Shown: positions 35,878 to 44,854, counted from the first letter of the stretch. The stretch is 64,000 nucleotides of DNA from Aldehydirespirator sp965204415 (GCA_965204415.1 CBDBEL010000003.1:1-64000); one strand, 5' to 3'. Numbers and translations: made by a program. The notes: generated by a model not told the origin, from the letters alone.

Positions 35878-38381
35878 AGCCAGTCCACCCTCAACGAGCC
35901 AGCCGGTACGCCGGCATCGGTGCTCAAGGTCGCCTCGATGTGGCCGAAGTCCGAGACGACCCGCACTGCTGTGCCTGCCTCGAGGTCGATGCGGTCGGTG
36001 TCGGCCGGATTGATGCGGGCGGTGGCGGCCGGGGCAAGACCCCGGCTCGAGGGGCAATGGCGCAGCATCACGCCGTCGTCGTACATGGTGCGGGTCGCGA
36101 CCAGCAGGAAGCTGTCCAGGGGTGGTTCCTCCTCGTCGTCGGCCAGATCCTCCCGGCCGGCGGGTCCTGTCACTGTGCCTTCGTGCTGGCGCCGCAAGCG
36201 GCGCCATTCCTTGCCCCCGTGCCACCCCCCGGCCTCGCTGGTCGCCCCGGTTTCGGCTAGGAGCACGCCCTCCATTGGGTTCTGGGCTAGAGCCTCTTCG
36301 GTGATCGGCGCGTGGGGCTCGGATACCTGGGATAGCTCGGCTCGGATCGCCTCGGGGGAGTCGAGGCCGCTGGTCGAGCCCGGCTCCAGCCGCTCGGCCA
36401 GGTCGGCCGCGACCATCCAGTCGGCGCGCGCCGTGCCCGGCGGCGTCACCTTACGACTCATGACGCTGACCCGGCCCTCGAGATTGGTGAAGGTGCCGTC
36501 ACATTCGGTGGGGCCTGCGGCCGGCAACGCGATCCGGGCGGCCAGCAGAGCCGAGTCGTTGACAAACATGTCGACAGCCACGACCAGGGATGCACCCCTG
36601 AGGCCCCGATAGGCGAGGTCACGATCGACGAAGTCGTTGAGCGGGTCCGCCCCCACCAGCACGAGCACATCGATGTCCCCGCGGGCGGCTGCCCTGAGGA
36701 CCCCGGCCGCGTCCAGTCCTTCCATGGCCGGCAGGCGGGGCCAGACCTGGACCAAGGGCGCGTCGTCGCCAACATCGGTGAGCTGCGCCCGGCCCGGAAC
36801 CAGTCCCGGAGCCAGACCGGCTTCGAGCGCCCCCATCAAGTTGCCTCTGCGCAGTGCGGGCAGGAAGCGCGCCGACGGGAGCCTCGACAGCTCCCGGGCC
36901 GCGGCGTCACCGATGTCGGCCGGCTCGGACAGTGACATGCGGCCCAGCACCACGACCGCTCCGTCATCGGCCTCCCGCAGGCACCTCGCGGCCGCTTCGA
37001 GCTCGGAGCCGTCCTCGGGCGGTCCGGGCGCGGTGGCTCCATCGACCAGTTCGGCCACCAGCCGGGCCGTCGTGCCGGGGCCGGGACGCAACGAGTGCTC
37101 GGCCAGGTGCGACAGGCCGCTGGCGTGGGGGGCGACCTCGATCAGCTTCACGCCGTCGTTGACGATGGCGTGGCGCAGCCGCAGGTACAGCGTCGGCAGT
37201 TCCTCCTTCGGATCGGGGCCGACCAGCAGCACCGTGCCCCCGGGGCGGCAGGCGTCGTCGATGGTGGCCCGCGGCAGGCCCAGAACGAGATGGGCGTCCA
37301 GGCCGTCGCCGAGTTGGGCATCGATGTTGTCGGTGCCGACGACGCCCTTGGCCAGCTTGGCCCACATGTACTGCGCCTCGTTGGTCAGCCTGGCCCCGCC
37401 CAGCACCGCTACCCGCTCGGGCGAGGTTGCGGCCAGGGCGTCCGTCACCGCTTCGAGAGCCTCACCCCAACCGGCCTGGCGGAACTCACGGCTGCCGCCG
37501 TCCATGGCGTCCCTCATCATCGGGGCGGACAGGCGCTCGTCGCTGTTGAGGGCCTCGAAGCCGAATCGCTCCTTGTCCGACAGCCAGCCCCAGTTGACGG
37601 CATCGGCGTCGGCTCCCAGCACCCGCAGAACCCGGTTGCGGGACGCCTGAATCGCCACCCTCGACCCCACGCTGTCCACCCAGGCAGTGGACAGCGTCTC
37701 GGTCAGATCCCAGGGACGGGCCTTGAACCGGTAGGGCGCTGCGGTGAGCGCGCCCACTGGACATATCTGCACAGTGTTGCCCGAGAAGTACGACGCGAAG
37801 GGCTCGTCGGTGAACGTGTTGACCTCGGTGTGGTTGCCGCGGCCCATGAAGTGGATCAACGCGTCACCGGCCACCTCGTCGGCGAAGCGGGTACAACGGT
37901 CGCAGAGGATGCAGCGCTCACGGTCGAGGAAGACGGTCTCGCTGATGGCGATGGGCTTCGGGAAGTGGCGCTTCTCCTCCACGAAGCGGGTCTCGCCGGG
38001 GCCGTAGGCCATCGTCTGGTCCTGCAGCGGGCACTCGCCGCCCTTGTCGCAAACGGGACAGTCGAGCGGGTGGTTGATGAGCAGGAACTCGAGCACGCCG
38101 TCCTGGGCCTTCTTGGCCGCCTCGGAGGTGGTGGACACCTTCATGCCCTCGCTCACCGGCACCATGCACGACGGCTGCAGCGCGAAGCCCCGGCCGGTGT
38201 CCACCTCCACCAGGCACATGCGGCACATGCCCACCGGGCTCATGCGGGAGTGGTAGCAGAACCTTGGGATATAGGTTCCGGCGCGCTCGCAGGCTGCAAT
38301 CAGCATCTCGCCCGGGCGGGCCTCCACCGCTGCACCGTCGACGGTGATCTCCACTGCGGCCTGCGGCTCTGTCGCGGTCAC
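35802..38381 (-). CDS. nuoG: NADH-quinone oxidoreductase subunit G (14-subunit operon)
   Basis: An 859-residue subunit. The N-terminal [2Fe-2S] ferredoxin domain has C42, C53, C56 and C72, the His/Cys cluster is H104, C108, C111 and C117 (HPLDCPVCDKGGEC), and a [4Fe-4S] motif starts at C157 (CILCDRC). The rest is the molybdopterin-oxidoreductase-like fold without expected molybdenum function. It passes electrons from NuoF/E towards NuoI. Start GTG 38381. Residues ~716-743 are encoded by palindromic element R2, inserted in frame in the C-terminal third between unconserved segments. Confidence 0.94.
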   Translation of the reverse strand: MTATEPQAAVEITVDGAAVEARPGEMLIAACERAGTYIPRFCYHSRMSPVGMCRMCLVEVDTGRGFALQPSCMVPVSEGMKVSTTSEAAKKAQDGVLEFLLINHPLDCPVCDKGGECPLQDQTMAYGPGETRFVEEKRHFPKPIAISETVFLDRERCILCDRCTRFADEVAGDALIHFMGRGNHTEVNTFTDEPFASYFSGNTVQICPVGALTAAPYRFKARPWDLTETLSTAWVDSVGSRVAIQASRNRVLRVLGADADAVNWGWLSDKERFGFEALNSDERLSAPMMRDAMDGGSREFRQAGWGEALEAVTDALAATSPERVAVLGGARLTNEAQYMWAKLAKGVVGTDNIDAQLGDGLDAHLVLGLPRATIDDACRPGGTVLLVGPDPKEELPTLYLRLRHAIVNDGVKLIEVAPHASGLSHLAEHSLRPGPGTTARLVAELVDGATAPGPPEDGSELEAAARCLREADDGAVVVLGRMSLSEPADIGDAAARELSRLPSARFLPALRRGNLMGALEAGLAPGLVPGRAQLTDVGDDAPLVQVWPRLPAMEGLDAAGVLRAAARGDIDVLVLVGADPLNDFVDRDLAYRGLRGASLVVAVDMFVNDSALLAARIALPAAGPTECDGTFTNLEGRVSVMSRKVTPPGTARADWMVAADLAERLEPGSTSGLDSPEAIRAELSQVSEPHAPITEEALAQNPMEGVLLAETGATSEAGGWHGGKEWRRLRRQHEGTVTGPAGREDLADDEEEPPLDSFLLVATRTMYDDGVMLRHCPSSRGLAPAATARINPADTDRIDLEAGTAVRVVSDFGHIEATLSTDAGVPAGSLRVDWLAPGAPANALIAAGTDVTVVRVEAR
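36153..36236 (-). repeat. Palindromic GC-rich element, copy R2 (in frame inside nuoG)
   Basis: An 84-bp copy, 28 codons, with no stop in the nuoG frame. It adds AGGWHGGKEWRRLRRQ through VTGPAGR to the protein. Stem GGCGCCGC (36188-36195) and GCGGCGCC (36198-36205) with loop AA. Against R1 one base pair of the stem is swapped (G-C to C-G), and both changes are silent Arg codons in the peptide frame. Confidence 0.88.
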
Positions 38382-38392
38382 GGCTTGGCTCT

Positions 38393-38562
38393 CCGGCCGG
38401 CGGGTCCTGTCACGGTCACAGCTTGGCCTTCCGGCCGGCGGGTCCTGTCACGGGCGCGCCCTGGCGCCGCAAGCGGCGCCATTGCTTGCCCCCGTGCCAC
38501 CCCCCGGCCTCATGGGTCGCGCTCGCCTCACGGGTCGCGCTGGCCTCACGGGCCGCGCCGGT
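38393..38562. repeat. Element copy R3 with partial duplication and an 18-bp triplet array (nuoF/nuoG gap)
   Basis: The 201-bp gap contains three things. A half copy of the element head CCGGCCGGCGGGTCCTGTCA lies at 38393 and is repeated at 38431, a 38-bp offset. The full element R3 lies at 38431-38511 with stem GGCGCCGC-AA-GCGGCGCC. Three 18-bp units with consensus CTCACGGGTCGCGCTGGC follow at 38509-38526, 38527-38544 and 38545-38562. In its peptide frame R3 reads GGWHGGKQWRRLRRQ. Confidence 0.85.
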
Positions 38563-38582
38563 GCTGCAATCCCTGCTGCCGG

Positions 38583-40040
38583 TCACGGGGCTGCTCCTAC
38601 CGGCACGACCTCTATAGGGATGGGGTTGCTGCGGGTGATCTTGGACTCGTACTCGTGGCGGAAGCGGCGGATCGTTGAGACCACCGGCGCGACTGCGGAC
38701 GGCCCGAGCGGGCAGATCGTCGTCTGGCGGGGCGGGAACGGCACCGCGTCGGCGCCGTCGTGGGCGGCGACCGGGTAGGGGCCGGGGCTGATGTTGTCGC
38801 CGATGTCCAGCAGCAGGTCGATGTCGGACGGACGGCCCTCCCCGTCGAGGATGCGCCGCAGGATCTGCTCCAGCCAGGTTGTTCCCTCGCGGCACGGGGT
38901 GCACTTGCCGCACGACTCGCGGGCGAAGAACTTCACGACCCGCCACGCCGCCCGCACCGCGTCGGTGGTGTCGTCCATGATCACGATGGCGCCCGATCCC
39001 AGCATCGACCCGGCCGCGCCGACAGGGCGGGCCTCCAACGGCAGGTCCAGATGGTCCTCGAAGAACCAGGGCGCCGAGCCCCCGCCGGGAATGAACATCT
39101 TCAGATCGTGGCCGTCACGGATGCCCCGGCAGTAGTTGTCGCCGTAGATCAGCTGCCGGAAAGTGGTCACTCCGTGCTCGACCTCGTACACCCCGGGACG
39201 GCGGAGATGGCCCGACACCGCGAACATCCGCGTGCCCGGCGACGACTCCGAGCCGTAGCCCTTGTAGGCGTCTGAGCCGTTGACCATCAGCCACGGCAGG
39301 TTGGCCAGCGTCTCGACGTTGTTGACGATGGTGGGCTGCCCGTACAGCCCCACGGCGGCCGGGAAGTAGGGCGGCTTGAGGCGGGGCATCCCCCTGCGAC
39401 CCTCGAGGCTCTCGATCAGCGCAGTCTCCTCGCCCACGATGTAGGCGCCCGCGCCCCACGCCATCACGATGTCCACCGAGAAGTCGCGGCCGCAGATCTC
39501 CCGGCCCACGTACCCGGCCTCGTAGGCGTCGTTGAGAGCGGCTGCTATGCGCTCCTGGGCCAGGGCCATCTCACCCCGCACATACAGGAAGCACTGCCGC
39601 AGCCCTAGCGCGTAGCAGGCGATGAGGCACCCCTCGATGAGCTGGTGTGGGTCCCGCTCCATGAGCAGGCGATCCTTGTAGGTCCCCGGCTCGCTCTCGT
39701 CGCCGTTGACGACCAGGTAGTACGGGTGCTTGCCGGGAGGCAGGAAGCCCCACTTGACCCCGGCGGGGAACCCGGCGCCGCCCCTCCCCAGCAGAGTCGC
39801 GGCCCGCACCTCGTCGTGCACCTCGGCCGGTGTCATCTCCAGCGCGGCCCTCAGCCCCCCGTAACCGCCGGTGGCCTCGAAGCGCTCCAGGGTGAAGGAG
39901 TCCTCGTGAACGAACCGGCTCGTGATCAGCTTCGGCCCGTCATTGAGCACATAACCCGGCGCGTGCTGGAGATAGCCGTCGCTAGCCGATCGGTCCGGCA
40001 AGGGCGCGGCATGGCCGCCGATCGCGGACAGTGTGCCCAT
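38583..40040 (-). CDS. nuoF: NADH-quinone oxidoreductase subunit F, NADH/FMN/[4Fe-4S] (14-subunit operon)
   Basis: A 485-residue subunit that oxidises NADH. The FMN/NADH-binding glycine-rich loop GRGGAGFPAG is at 85-94, with NGDESEPGTYKDR at 112-124 and GAGAYIVGEETALIESLEG near 197-214. The N3 cluster ligands are C377, C380 and C383 (ESCGKCTPCREG) and C443. The ATG at 40040 overlaps the nuoE stop by one base (TGATG). Confidence 0.96.
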   Translation of the reverse strand: MGTLSAIGGHAAPLPDRSASDGYLQHAPGYVLNDGPKLITSRFVHEDSFTLERFEATGGYGGLRAALEMTPAEVHDEVRAATLLGRGGAGFPAGVKWGFLPPGKHPYYLVVNGDESEPGTYKDRLLMERDPHQLIEGCLIACYALGLRQCFLYVRGEMALAQERIAAALNDAYEAGYVGREICGRDFSVDIVMAWGAGAYIVGEETALIESLEGRRGMPRLKPPYFPAAVGLYGQPTIVNNVETLANLPWLMVNGSDAYKGYGSESSPGTRMFAVSGHLRRPGVYEVEHGVTTFRQLIYGDNYCRGIRDGHDLKMFIPGGGSAPWFFEDHLDLPLEARPVGAAGSMLGSGAIVIMDDTTDAVRAAWRVVKFFARESCGKCTPCREGTTWLEQILRRILDGEGRPSDIDLLLDIGDNISPGPYPVAAHDGADAVPFPPRQTTICPLGPSAVAPVVSTIRRFRHEYESKITRSNPIPIEVVPVGAAP

Positions 40041-40654
40041 CAGCCGACCGCCTCGACATCGTTGGCCCTCAACCAGACGGGAGCCTCGCGGGCTTGCTCG
40101 GGCGGGACGACCCCGGCCAGGCGTTCGGCCGGTATCGACTGCCGCACCCGCGCCACCACGCCGTGACCGGCGATGTCGGTCCGGCCGGCTCGCAGGTCGT
40201 CGACCAGGCGGTCGAAGTCGGCCGGAGCAACCCGGCCGCGATAGCGGTAGTTGACCTGCAGGCATGGAGCCTCGGTGCAGGCCGCGATGCACTCCGCCTC
40301 CTCGACGGTGAACATGCCGTCGTCGGTGGTGCCGCCCACCTCCACCTCCAGCGTCTCGCAGGCGTGCTCCAGCAGCTCCTCGCCGCCCCAGAGCAAACAT
40401 GAGATGTTGGTGCAGACGTTCACGAGGTAGGTGCCCACCGGCTCGAAGCGGAACATCTCGTAGAAGCCGGCTGTCCCCTTCACCTCGGCCGGGGTGGCGC
40501 CCACCAGCTCGCCGATGCGGCGCATGGCCTCGTCAGTGAGGTACCCGTCCTGTGCCTGGGCGAGATGCAGCAGCGGGATGAGCGCCGATCGCGGCCGGGG
40601 GAACCAGCCGATGATCTCGGCAGCCTGAGCCTCGTTGGCGGCACTCAGCGTCAC
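40040..40654 (-). CDS. nuoE: NADH-quinone oxidoreductase subunit E, [2Fe-2S] (14-subunit operon)
   Basis: A 204-residue thioredoxin-like ferredoxin. Cluster N1a ligands are C81 and C86 (CTNISC) and C122 and C126 (ECIAACTEAPC). It works with NuoF in NADH oxidation. GTG 40654 is chosen because GGAGG lies 7 bp upstream and the similarity begins there. The 115-bp gap to nuoD holds no recognisable gene, and only a short CCGGTGA word is shared between the nuoD end and the nuoE start. Confidence 0.94.
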   Translation of the reverse strand: MTLSAANEAQAAEIIGWFPRPRSALIPLLHLAQAQDGYLTDEAMRRIGELVGATPAEVKGTAGFYEMFRFEPVGTYLVNVCTNISCLLWGGEELLEHACETLEVEVGGTTDDGMFTVEEAECIAACTEAPCLQVNYRYRGRVAPADFDRLVDDLRAGRTDIAGHGVVARVRQSIPAERLAGVVPPEQAREAPVWLRANDVEAVG

Positions 40655-40769
40655 CGGCCCGCCTCCGGCATGGACAGGCGGCGGACGCCGGTGCTCGACT
40701 TGCGAGTGAGTAGGGCGAAGCCCGTGCGAGCAAGCGAGCGCCGGTGGCCGTCGTCGGGACGAACGGATC

Positions 40770-42104
40770 TCACCGGTCGACCTCGCCCATGATCGGGTCG
40801 ACCGAGGAGATGATGGCCACACCGTCGGCGATGAGGCCGTTCTGCATCAGGTGCGGAAGGGTCTGGAGGTTGACGAAGCTCGGCGCCCGCACGTGCACCC
40901 GGTACGGCACCGAAGTGCCGTCGCTCACCAGGTACACGCCCAGCTCGCCCCGGGGCGACTCCACCGGGGCGTAGGCCTCGCCGGGCGGCACCTTGAATCC
41001 TTCGGTGAAGATCTTGAAGTGGTGGATGAGCGCCTCCATCGAGGCGTCGATGCGGGACCGCGGCGGTGGGGTGACCTTCTTGTCCTGGACCCGGTAGTCG
41101 CCCGGGGGCATGGCCTCGATGATCTGAGCGACGATTCGCAGCGACTCCCGGATCTCGTTGAGTCGTATGGCGTAGCGGTCGTAGCAGTCGCCGTGCGTGC
41201 CCACGATGACGTCGAAGTCCACCTGGTCATAGAACAGGTACGGCTCGTCACGCCGCAGGTCCCAGGCCATGCCCGCGCCCCGCAGGATCGGCCCGGTGGC
41301 CCCCAGCGCGAGGGCTTCGGCCGCGCTGATCACGCCTACCCCCTGGAGCCGCTCCCGCCAGATGGGCTGCCCGGTGAGCAGGGTGTCGTACTCGTCGAGG
41401 CGGGGCTCGATCAACTCGATGAGCCGGGCCACGTCCGTGCGCCAGTCCGCGGGCAAATCGGCGGCCACCCCACCGGGCCGGATGTAGTTGTGGTTCATCC
41501 GCAGACCGGTGACCTTCTCGAAGAAGCGCAGCACCTCCTCGCGCTCGCGCCACCCGTAGATCATCATCGACACTGCCCCGAGGTCCATGCCGTTGGTGGC
41601 CATGAACAGCAGGTGCGAGCTGACCCGGTTGAGCTCGCACATGAGCATCCGGATCCACGTCGCCCGTTCGGGCACGTCGATTCCCAGGAGCTGCTCCGTG
41701 GCCAGGCAGAACGCCAGCTCGTTGAAGAGCGGCGACGCATAGTCCATGCGGGTCACGTTGGTGCCGCCCTGCAGGTAGGTGAGTTGCTCGCCCGTCTTCT
41801 CCATGCCGGTGTGGAGGTAGCCGATCACCGGCTTGGACCGCAGCACCGTCTCGCCGGACAGCTCCAGCATCAGCCGCAGCACACCGTGGGTCGAGGGGTG
41901 CGACGGGCCCATGTTCAGCAGCACCAGCTCGTCGTCGGCGGCGTCGTCGGGGTCTCCCCCGATGTCGGCCGCCTCGGCCTCCGACATTCGCAGCACCGCC
42001 GACGGCTCGCGGCGGCGGACCCTTTCGGCAGCCCGGTCGGCGGCGGCCGTCACGCTGGCGGCGACGCCTGCGGGGTCGGAGGGGGCGGTGTCGGTGATGC
42101 TCAT
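40770..42104 (-). CDS. nuoD: NADH-quinone oxidoreductase subunit D (14-subunit operon)
   Basis: A 444-residue subunit with an unconserved Ala/Arg/Asp-rich N-terminal ~55 residues, then LLNMGPSHPSTHGVLRL, GYLHTGMEKTGE and the terminal SSVDPIMGEVDR. It forms the quinone site with NuoB. Start ATG 42104, 13 bp after the nuoC stop. Confidence 0.96.
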   Translation of the reverse strand: MSITDTAPSDPAGVAASVTAAADRAAERVRRREPSAVLRMSEAEAADIGGDPDDAADDELVLLNMGPSHPSTHGVLRLMLELSGETVLRSKPVIGYLHTGMEKTGEQLTYLQGGTNVTRMDYASPLFNELAFCLATEQLLGIDVPERATWIRMLMCELNRVSSHLLFMATNGMDLGAVSMMIYGWREREEVLRFFEKVTGLRMNHNYIRPGGVAADLPADWRTDVARLIELIEPRLDEYDTLLTGQPIWRERLQGVGVISAAEALALGATGPILRGAGMAWDLRRDEPYLFYDQVDFDVIVGTHGDCYDRYAIRLNEIRESLRIVAQIIEAMPPGDYRVQDKKVTPPPRSRIDASMEALIHHFKIFTEGFKVPPGEAYAPVESPRGELGVYLVSDGTSVPYRVHVRAPSFVNLQTLPHLMQNGLIADGVAIISSVDPIMGEVDR

Positions 42105-42117
42105 CGCGTTGGCGGCG

Positions 42118-42606
42118 CTACCTGACGTTGGAGGCCGCTTTGAACTGGACCGGTATCTGGCCCGCGTCGTAGTCCTTGCGCAGCGGATGGCCCGACCAGT
42201 CCTCGGGCATCAGGATGCGCGACAGGTCGGGATGACCCTCGAAGACGATGCCGAACATGTCGTAGACCTCGCGCTCGAGGCTCTCCGAACCGGGCCAATG
42301 GTCGAAGAGGGTAGGCACAGTCGGATCGTCGGCGGGCACCTGCACCCGCATGCGCAGCCGCTCCCTCCGCTCGTGGGAGATCAGGCTGGCCACCACCTCG
42401 AAGCGCTCGGGCACCACTCCTTCGGGCAGGCCCCGGTCCGCTCCGTAAGTCAGGTAGTCCACCGCGGTGAGGTCGATGAGCTGGTCGAAGCCGTCGGCGC
42501 GGGCCGCCGCGGCCACGTCGCACCACTGGCTCCTGGACGGGTGGACGACAGCCTGTCGGAGGGACGGCTGGTCGGCCCCGGCGACGGCCCCGTAACGCTC
42601 AGCCAT
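42118..42606 (-). CDS. nuoC: NADH-quinone oxidoreductase subunit C (14-subunit operon)
   Basis: A 162-residue subunit with LIDLTAVDYLTYGAD, EREVYDMFGIVFEGHPDLSR and GHPLRKDYDAGQIPVQFK. The ATG at 42606 (ATGGCTGAG) repeats the word that ends nuoB (GATGGCTGAG), part of a 49-bp junction duplication. The frame is open upstream but not NuoC-like there. Confidence 0.95.
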   Translation of the reverse strand: MAERYGAVAGADQPSLRQAVVHPSRSQWCDVAAAARADGFDQLIDLTAVDYLTYGADRGLPEGVVPERFEVVASLISHERRERLRMRVQVPADDPTVPTLFDHWPGSESLEREVYDMFGIVFEGHPDLSRILMPEDWSGHPLRKDYDAGQIPVQFKAASNVR

Positions 42607-42660
42607 CGCGGCCCCGGCCGGACCGGCCGCGCCTCCGAGGCGATGCCTCAGCCATCGCGG
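42598..42660. repeat. Duplicated nuoB/nuoC junction (49-bp period)
   Basis: CTCAGCCATCGCGG occurs at 42598-42611 (over the nuoC start) and 42647-42660 (over the nuoB stop). On the coding strand both read CCGCGATGGCTGAG. The original arrangement was probably an overlap in which the nuoB TGA lay inside ATGGCTGAG. Confidence 0.8.
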
Positions 42661-43244
42661 CGGATCACCGAAGTGGCCGTCTGGCCGTCGAGCTGCTCGA
42701 CCACTAGGCCGGCCCCGCCGTCGCCGGCTGCGGCCCGGCGAGCCAGCAGCTCCCCCGAGGTGATCTGATGGTGGAGCGTGAAGATGGCGTGCATCAGCGT
42801 CTCGGGGCCTGGCGGGCATCCCGGCGCGTACACGTCGACCGGCACTACCTGGTCCACGCCCTGAACGATGGCGTAGTTGTTGAACATGCCTCCACTGGAC
42901 GCGCACACTCCCATGGAGATGACCCACTTGGGCTCCATCATCTGGTCGTAGATCTGGCGCAGCACCGGGGCCATCTTCTGGGACACCCGGCCAGCCACGA
43001 TCATCAGGTCCGCCTGGCGGGGCGAGGCCCGGAACACCTCCATGCCGTAGCGGGCGAGGTCGTAGTGGGCTGCCCCGGTGGCCATCATCTCGATGGCGCA
43101 GCAGGCCAGGCCGAAGGTCGCCGGCCAGCAGCTGCGGGCCCGGGACCATTTCACCAACGACTCCAGCCTGGCCGTCATGAAGTTGTGCTGGATGCCCTCG
43201 AGGCCGCGCTCCCGCAGCTCCTCGATCTGGCTCGCAACACCCAT
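42648..43244 (-). CDS. nuoB: NADH-quinone oxidoreductase subunit B (14-subunit operon)
   Basis: A 198-residue subunit with N2 ligands in GLACCAIEM, SMGVCASSGGMFN and APGCPPGPETL. The N- and C-terminal extensions are longer than in the other NuoB. The ATG at 43244 overlaps the nuoA stop (TGATG), with a GTG one codon upstream. Confidence 0.96.
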   Translation of the reverse strand: MGVASQIEELRERGLEGIQHNFMTARLESLVKWSRARSCWPATFGLACCAIEMMATGAAHYDLARYGMEVFRASPRQADLMIVAGRVSQKMAPVLRQIYDQMMEPKWVISMGVCASSGGMFNNYAIVQGVDQVVPVDVYAPGCPPGPETLMHAIFTLHHQITSGELLARRAAAGDGGAGLVVEQLDGQTATSVIRRDG

Positions 43245-43747
43245 CACGCCACCTCCTGCCCCTCCGGGAGACGCCCCTCTAGGCCTACCCGGCGCACGGT
43301 GCTGCGAGCGGTCCGGGTGGCGGACACCATGGGGTCATCGGGGTCCGCGGCCGCGGGGAGATCGGCGACGGAGCGCTGGTGCTTCGACGCCGGCCCCCAT
43401 TCGAGAGCACCCGACCCGATCAGGTACACGAAGGACTCGAACACCGCGAAGGTGAACACGAGCAGGGCTACCAGCCCGAACAGCCCGAGCCCGCCCCGGG
43501 CCACCGCATAGGGATAGAACAGCACGATCTCCACGTCGAAGACGATGAAGATCATGGCCACCAGAAAGAACCGGACCGGGAAGCGCTCGGGTGTCTCCCG
43601 GGCGGGAACGATCCCGCACTCGTAGGGGTCCAGTTTGGGAACGGTCGGCCGGCGAGGCGCCAGCAGCCCCGACGCCACGAAGCTCCCGGCCGCGAACAGC
43701 GCGGCCAGACCGAACAGCGCCAGCAGAGGGAGGTACTGGCCGAGCAC
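43244..43747 (-). CDS. nuoA: NADH-quinone oxidoreductase subunit A (14-subunit operon)
   Basis: A 167-residue three-helix subunit with DPYECGIVPARETPERFPVRF and FIVFDVEIVLFYPYAV. It has a ~45-residue hydrophilic C-terminal tail not found in the other NuoA. GTG 43747 follows the stop of the cytochrome-cluster membrane gene by 3 bp, so transcription very probably continues from the bc-complex genes into nuo. Confidence 0.95.
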   Translation of the reverse strand: MLGQYLPLLALFGLAALFAAGSFVASGLLAPRRPTVPKLDPYECGIVPARETPERFPVRFFLVAMIFIVFDVEIVLFYPYAVARGGLGLFGLVALLVFTFAVFESFVYLIGSGALEWGPASKHQRSVADLPAAADPDDPMVSATRTARSTVRRVGLEGRLPEGQEVA

Positions 43748-43750
43748 GGC

Positions 43751-44782
43751 TCAGGCGCCGGCTGGCGTGCCGGCCTCTCGCTGCCGCCAGGCCAACTTGT
43801 CGCGCTCATGCAGGAACAGGCACAGAGCTCCGAAGATGCACAGCGAGCCGAGCGCCACGAGTGCGGGCTTGAGGCGAAGATTGCCCAGATCGCGGATCAT
43901 GATCACCGAGATCACCGGCTTGGACTCATCGACGACGGGCCTCGGCGGCGGCTGGCCGGGAACGAGAGGCTGATCGACCACCTCCTGGACCTGCACCACC
44001 CCGTAGCGGGTGGGGTGAGTGATGGTCACCGCGGTGCGGATCTGGGTCCAGATCCGGTCCCAGCGGTTCGGGTCGTCGGGCAGGCCCCGCTTGCCGCCGA
44101 CGGTGTAGGCGTCGAGCAGCTTGAAGTCGTCCGGGGAGACGAACGTGAGGTCGGGACTCTCCAGCAGCATCGCCACCGCGGAGGCCTGGGCATCGCCGGC
44201 CTCGGCGGTGGACAGGAGCTTCCATCCGCCGAGTTCGATCCGGCCGGCCGCCTCAGCGTCCGCGATCAGGCCCGGCGACACCGCGGCCAACTCCGACAGC
44301 GTGGTGGCGCGATTGCGGGCCAACTCGTCGGCGACGAGTTCATCGATCTCGGAGGCGCTGAGCCCCTCGGTCTGGTCCGGCGTGAGCGTGTCCCGGCTGA
44401 CCACGCCGAACTCGGCCTGCGCGACAGGGTCGTCGGAGTCCACGGCGAGTTCGAAGGCGGTCGGAAGCTCGGGAAGGTCTGGCAGCACTCTGGCCTCTTC
44501 CAAAGCTGCCGCGTCGAGGTCGCCCACGTTGATCTCCTGCAAGTGCCAGGTAGGAGCGTCGCCGGCCCACCCGATGCCGTAGATCCACCAGACGACGGCC
44601 ATGATCACCATCCAGCCGAAGAACCCGGCGGTCGCAATGAGGGTGCCCAGCCGGGTTCCGGTGTTCAGGGCGAGCAGCAACCAGACCGAGCCCATGAGCA
44701 CAATCACGCCCGCGAATACCGCCATGAAGCCGCGGATCTCGGGATCCCAGGCGAGCCCGGCGATCACATCAAGCGCTTCCAT
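43751..44782 (-). CDS. Membrane protein of the bc-complex cluster, function unknown
   Basis: A 343-residue protein with two N-terminal membrane helices (~18-40 and ~50-70), a ~220-residue hydrophilic domain and one C-terminal helix (~305-325) followed by a charged tail. No cofactor motif or family was recognised. It sits between the diheme cytochrome c gene and nuoA, with 3 bp to nuoA, and may be a lineage-specific accessory subunit. The start ATG 44782 lies in a duplicated junction. Confidence 0.65.
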   Translation of the reverse strand: MEALDVIAGLAWDPEIRGFMAVFAGVIVLMGSVWLLLALNTGTRLGTLIATAGFFGWMVIMAVVWWIYGIGWAGDAPTWHLQEINVGDLDAAALEEARVLPDLPELPTAFELAVDSDDPVAQAEFGVVSRDTLTPDQTEGLSASEIDELVADELARNRATTLSELAAVSPGLIADAEAAGRIELGGWKLLSTAEAGDAQASAVAMLLESPDLTFVSPDDFKLLDAYTVGGKRGLPDDPNRWDRIWTQIRTAVTITHPTRYGVVQVQEVVDQPLVPGQPPPRPVVDESKPVISVIMIRDLGNLRLKPALVALGSLCIFGALCLFLHERDKLAWRQREAGTPAGA

Positions 44783-44854
44783 GCCACAACTTCCTCTTGA
44801 ACGCGACCATCACATCAAGCGTTCCCACGTCACAGGTTCCTCTCGAACGCGACC
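44763..44854. repeat. 46-bp tandem duplication at the cytochrome c / membrane-protein junction
   Basis: Units 44763-44808 and 44809-44854 share ATCACATCAAGCG and TTCCTCT-GAACGCGACC at a 46-bp offset. One unit covers the start of the membrane gene, the other the end of the cytochrome c gene (A-F-E-R-N-L-stop). Each carries a relic of the other gene's boundary. Confidence 0.88.
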
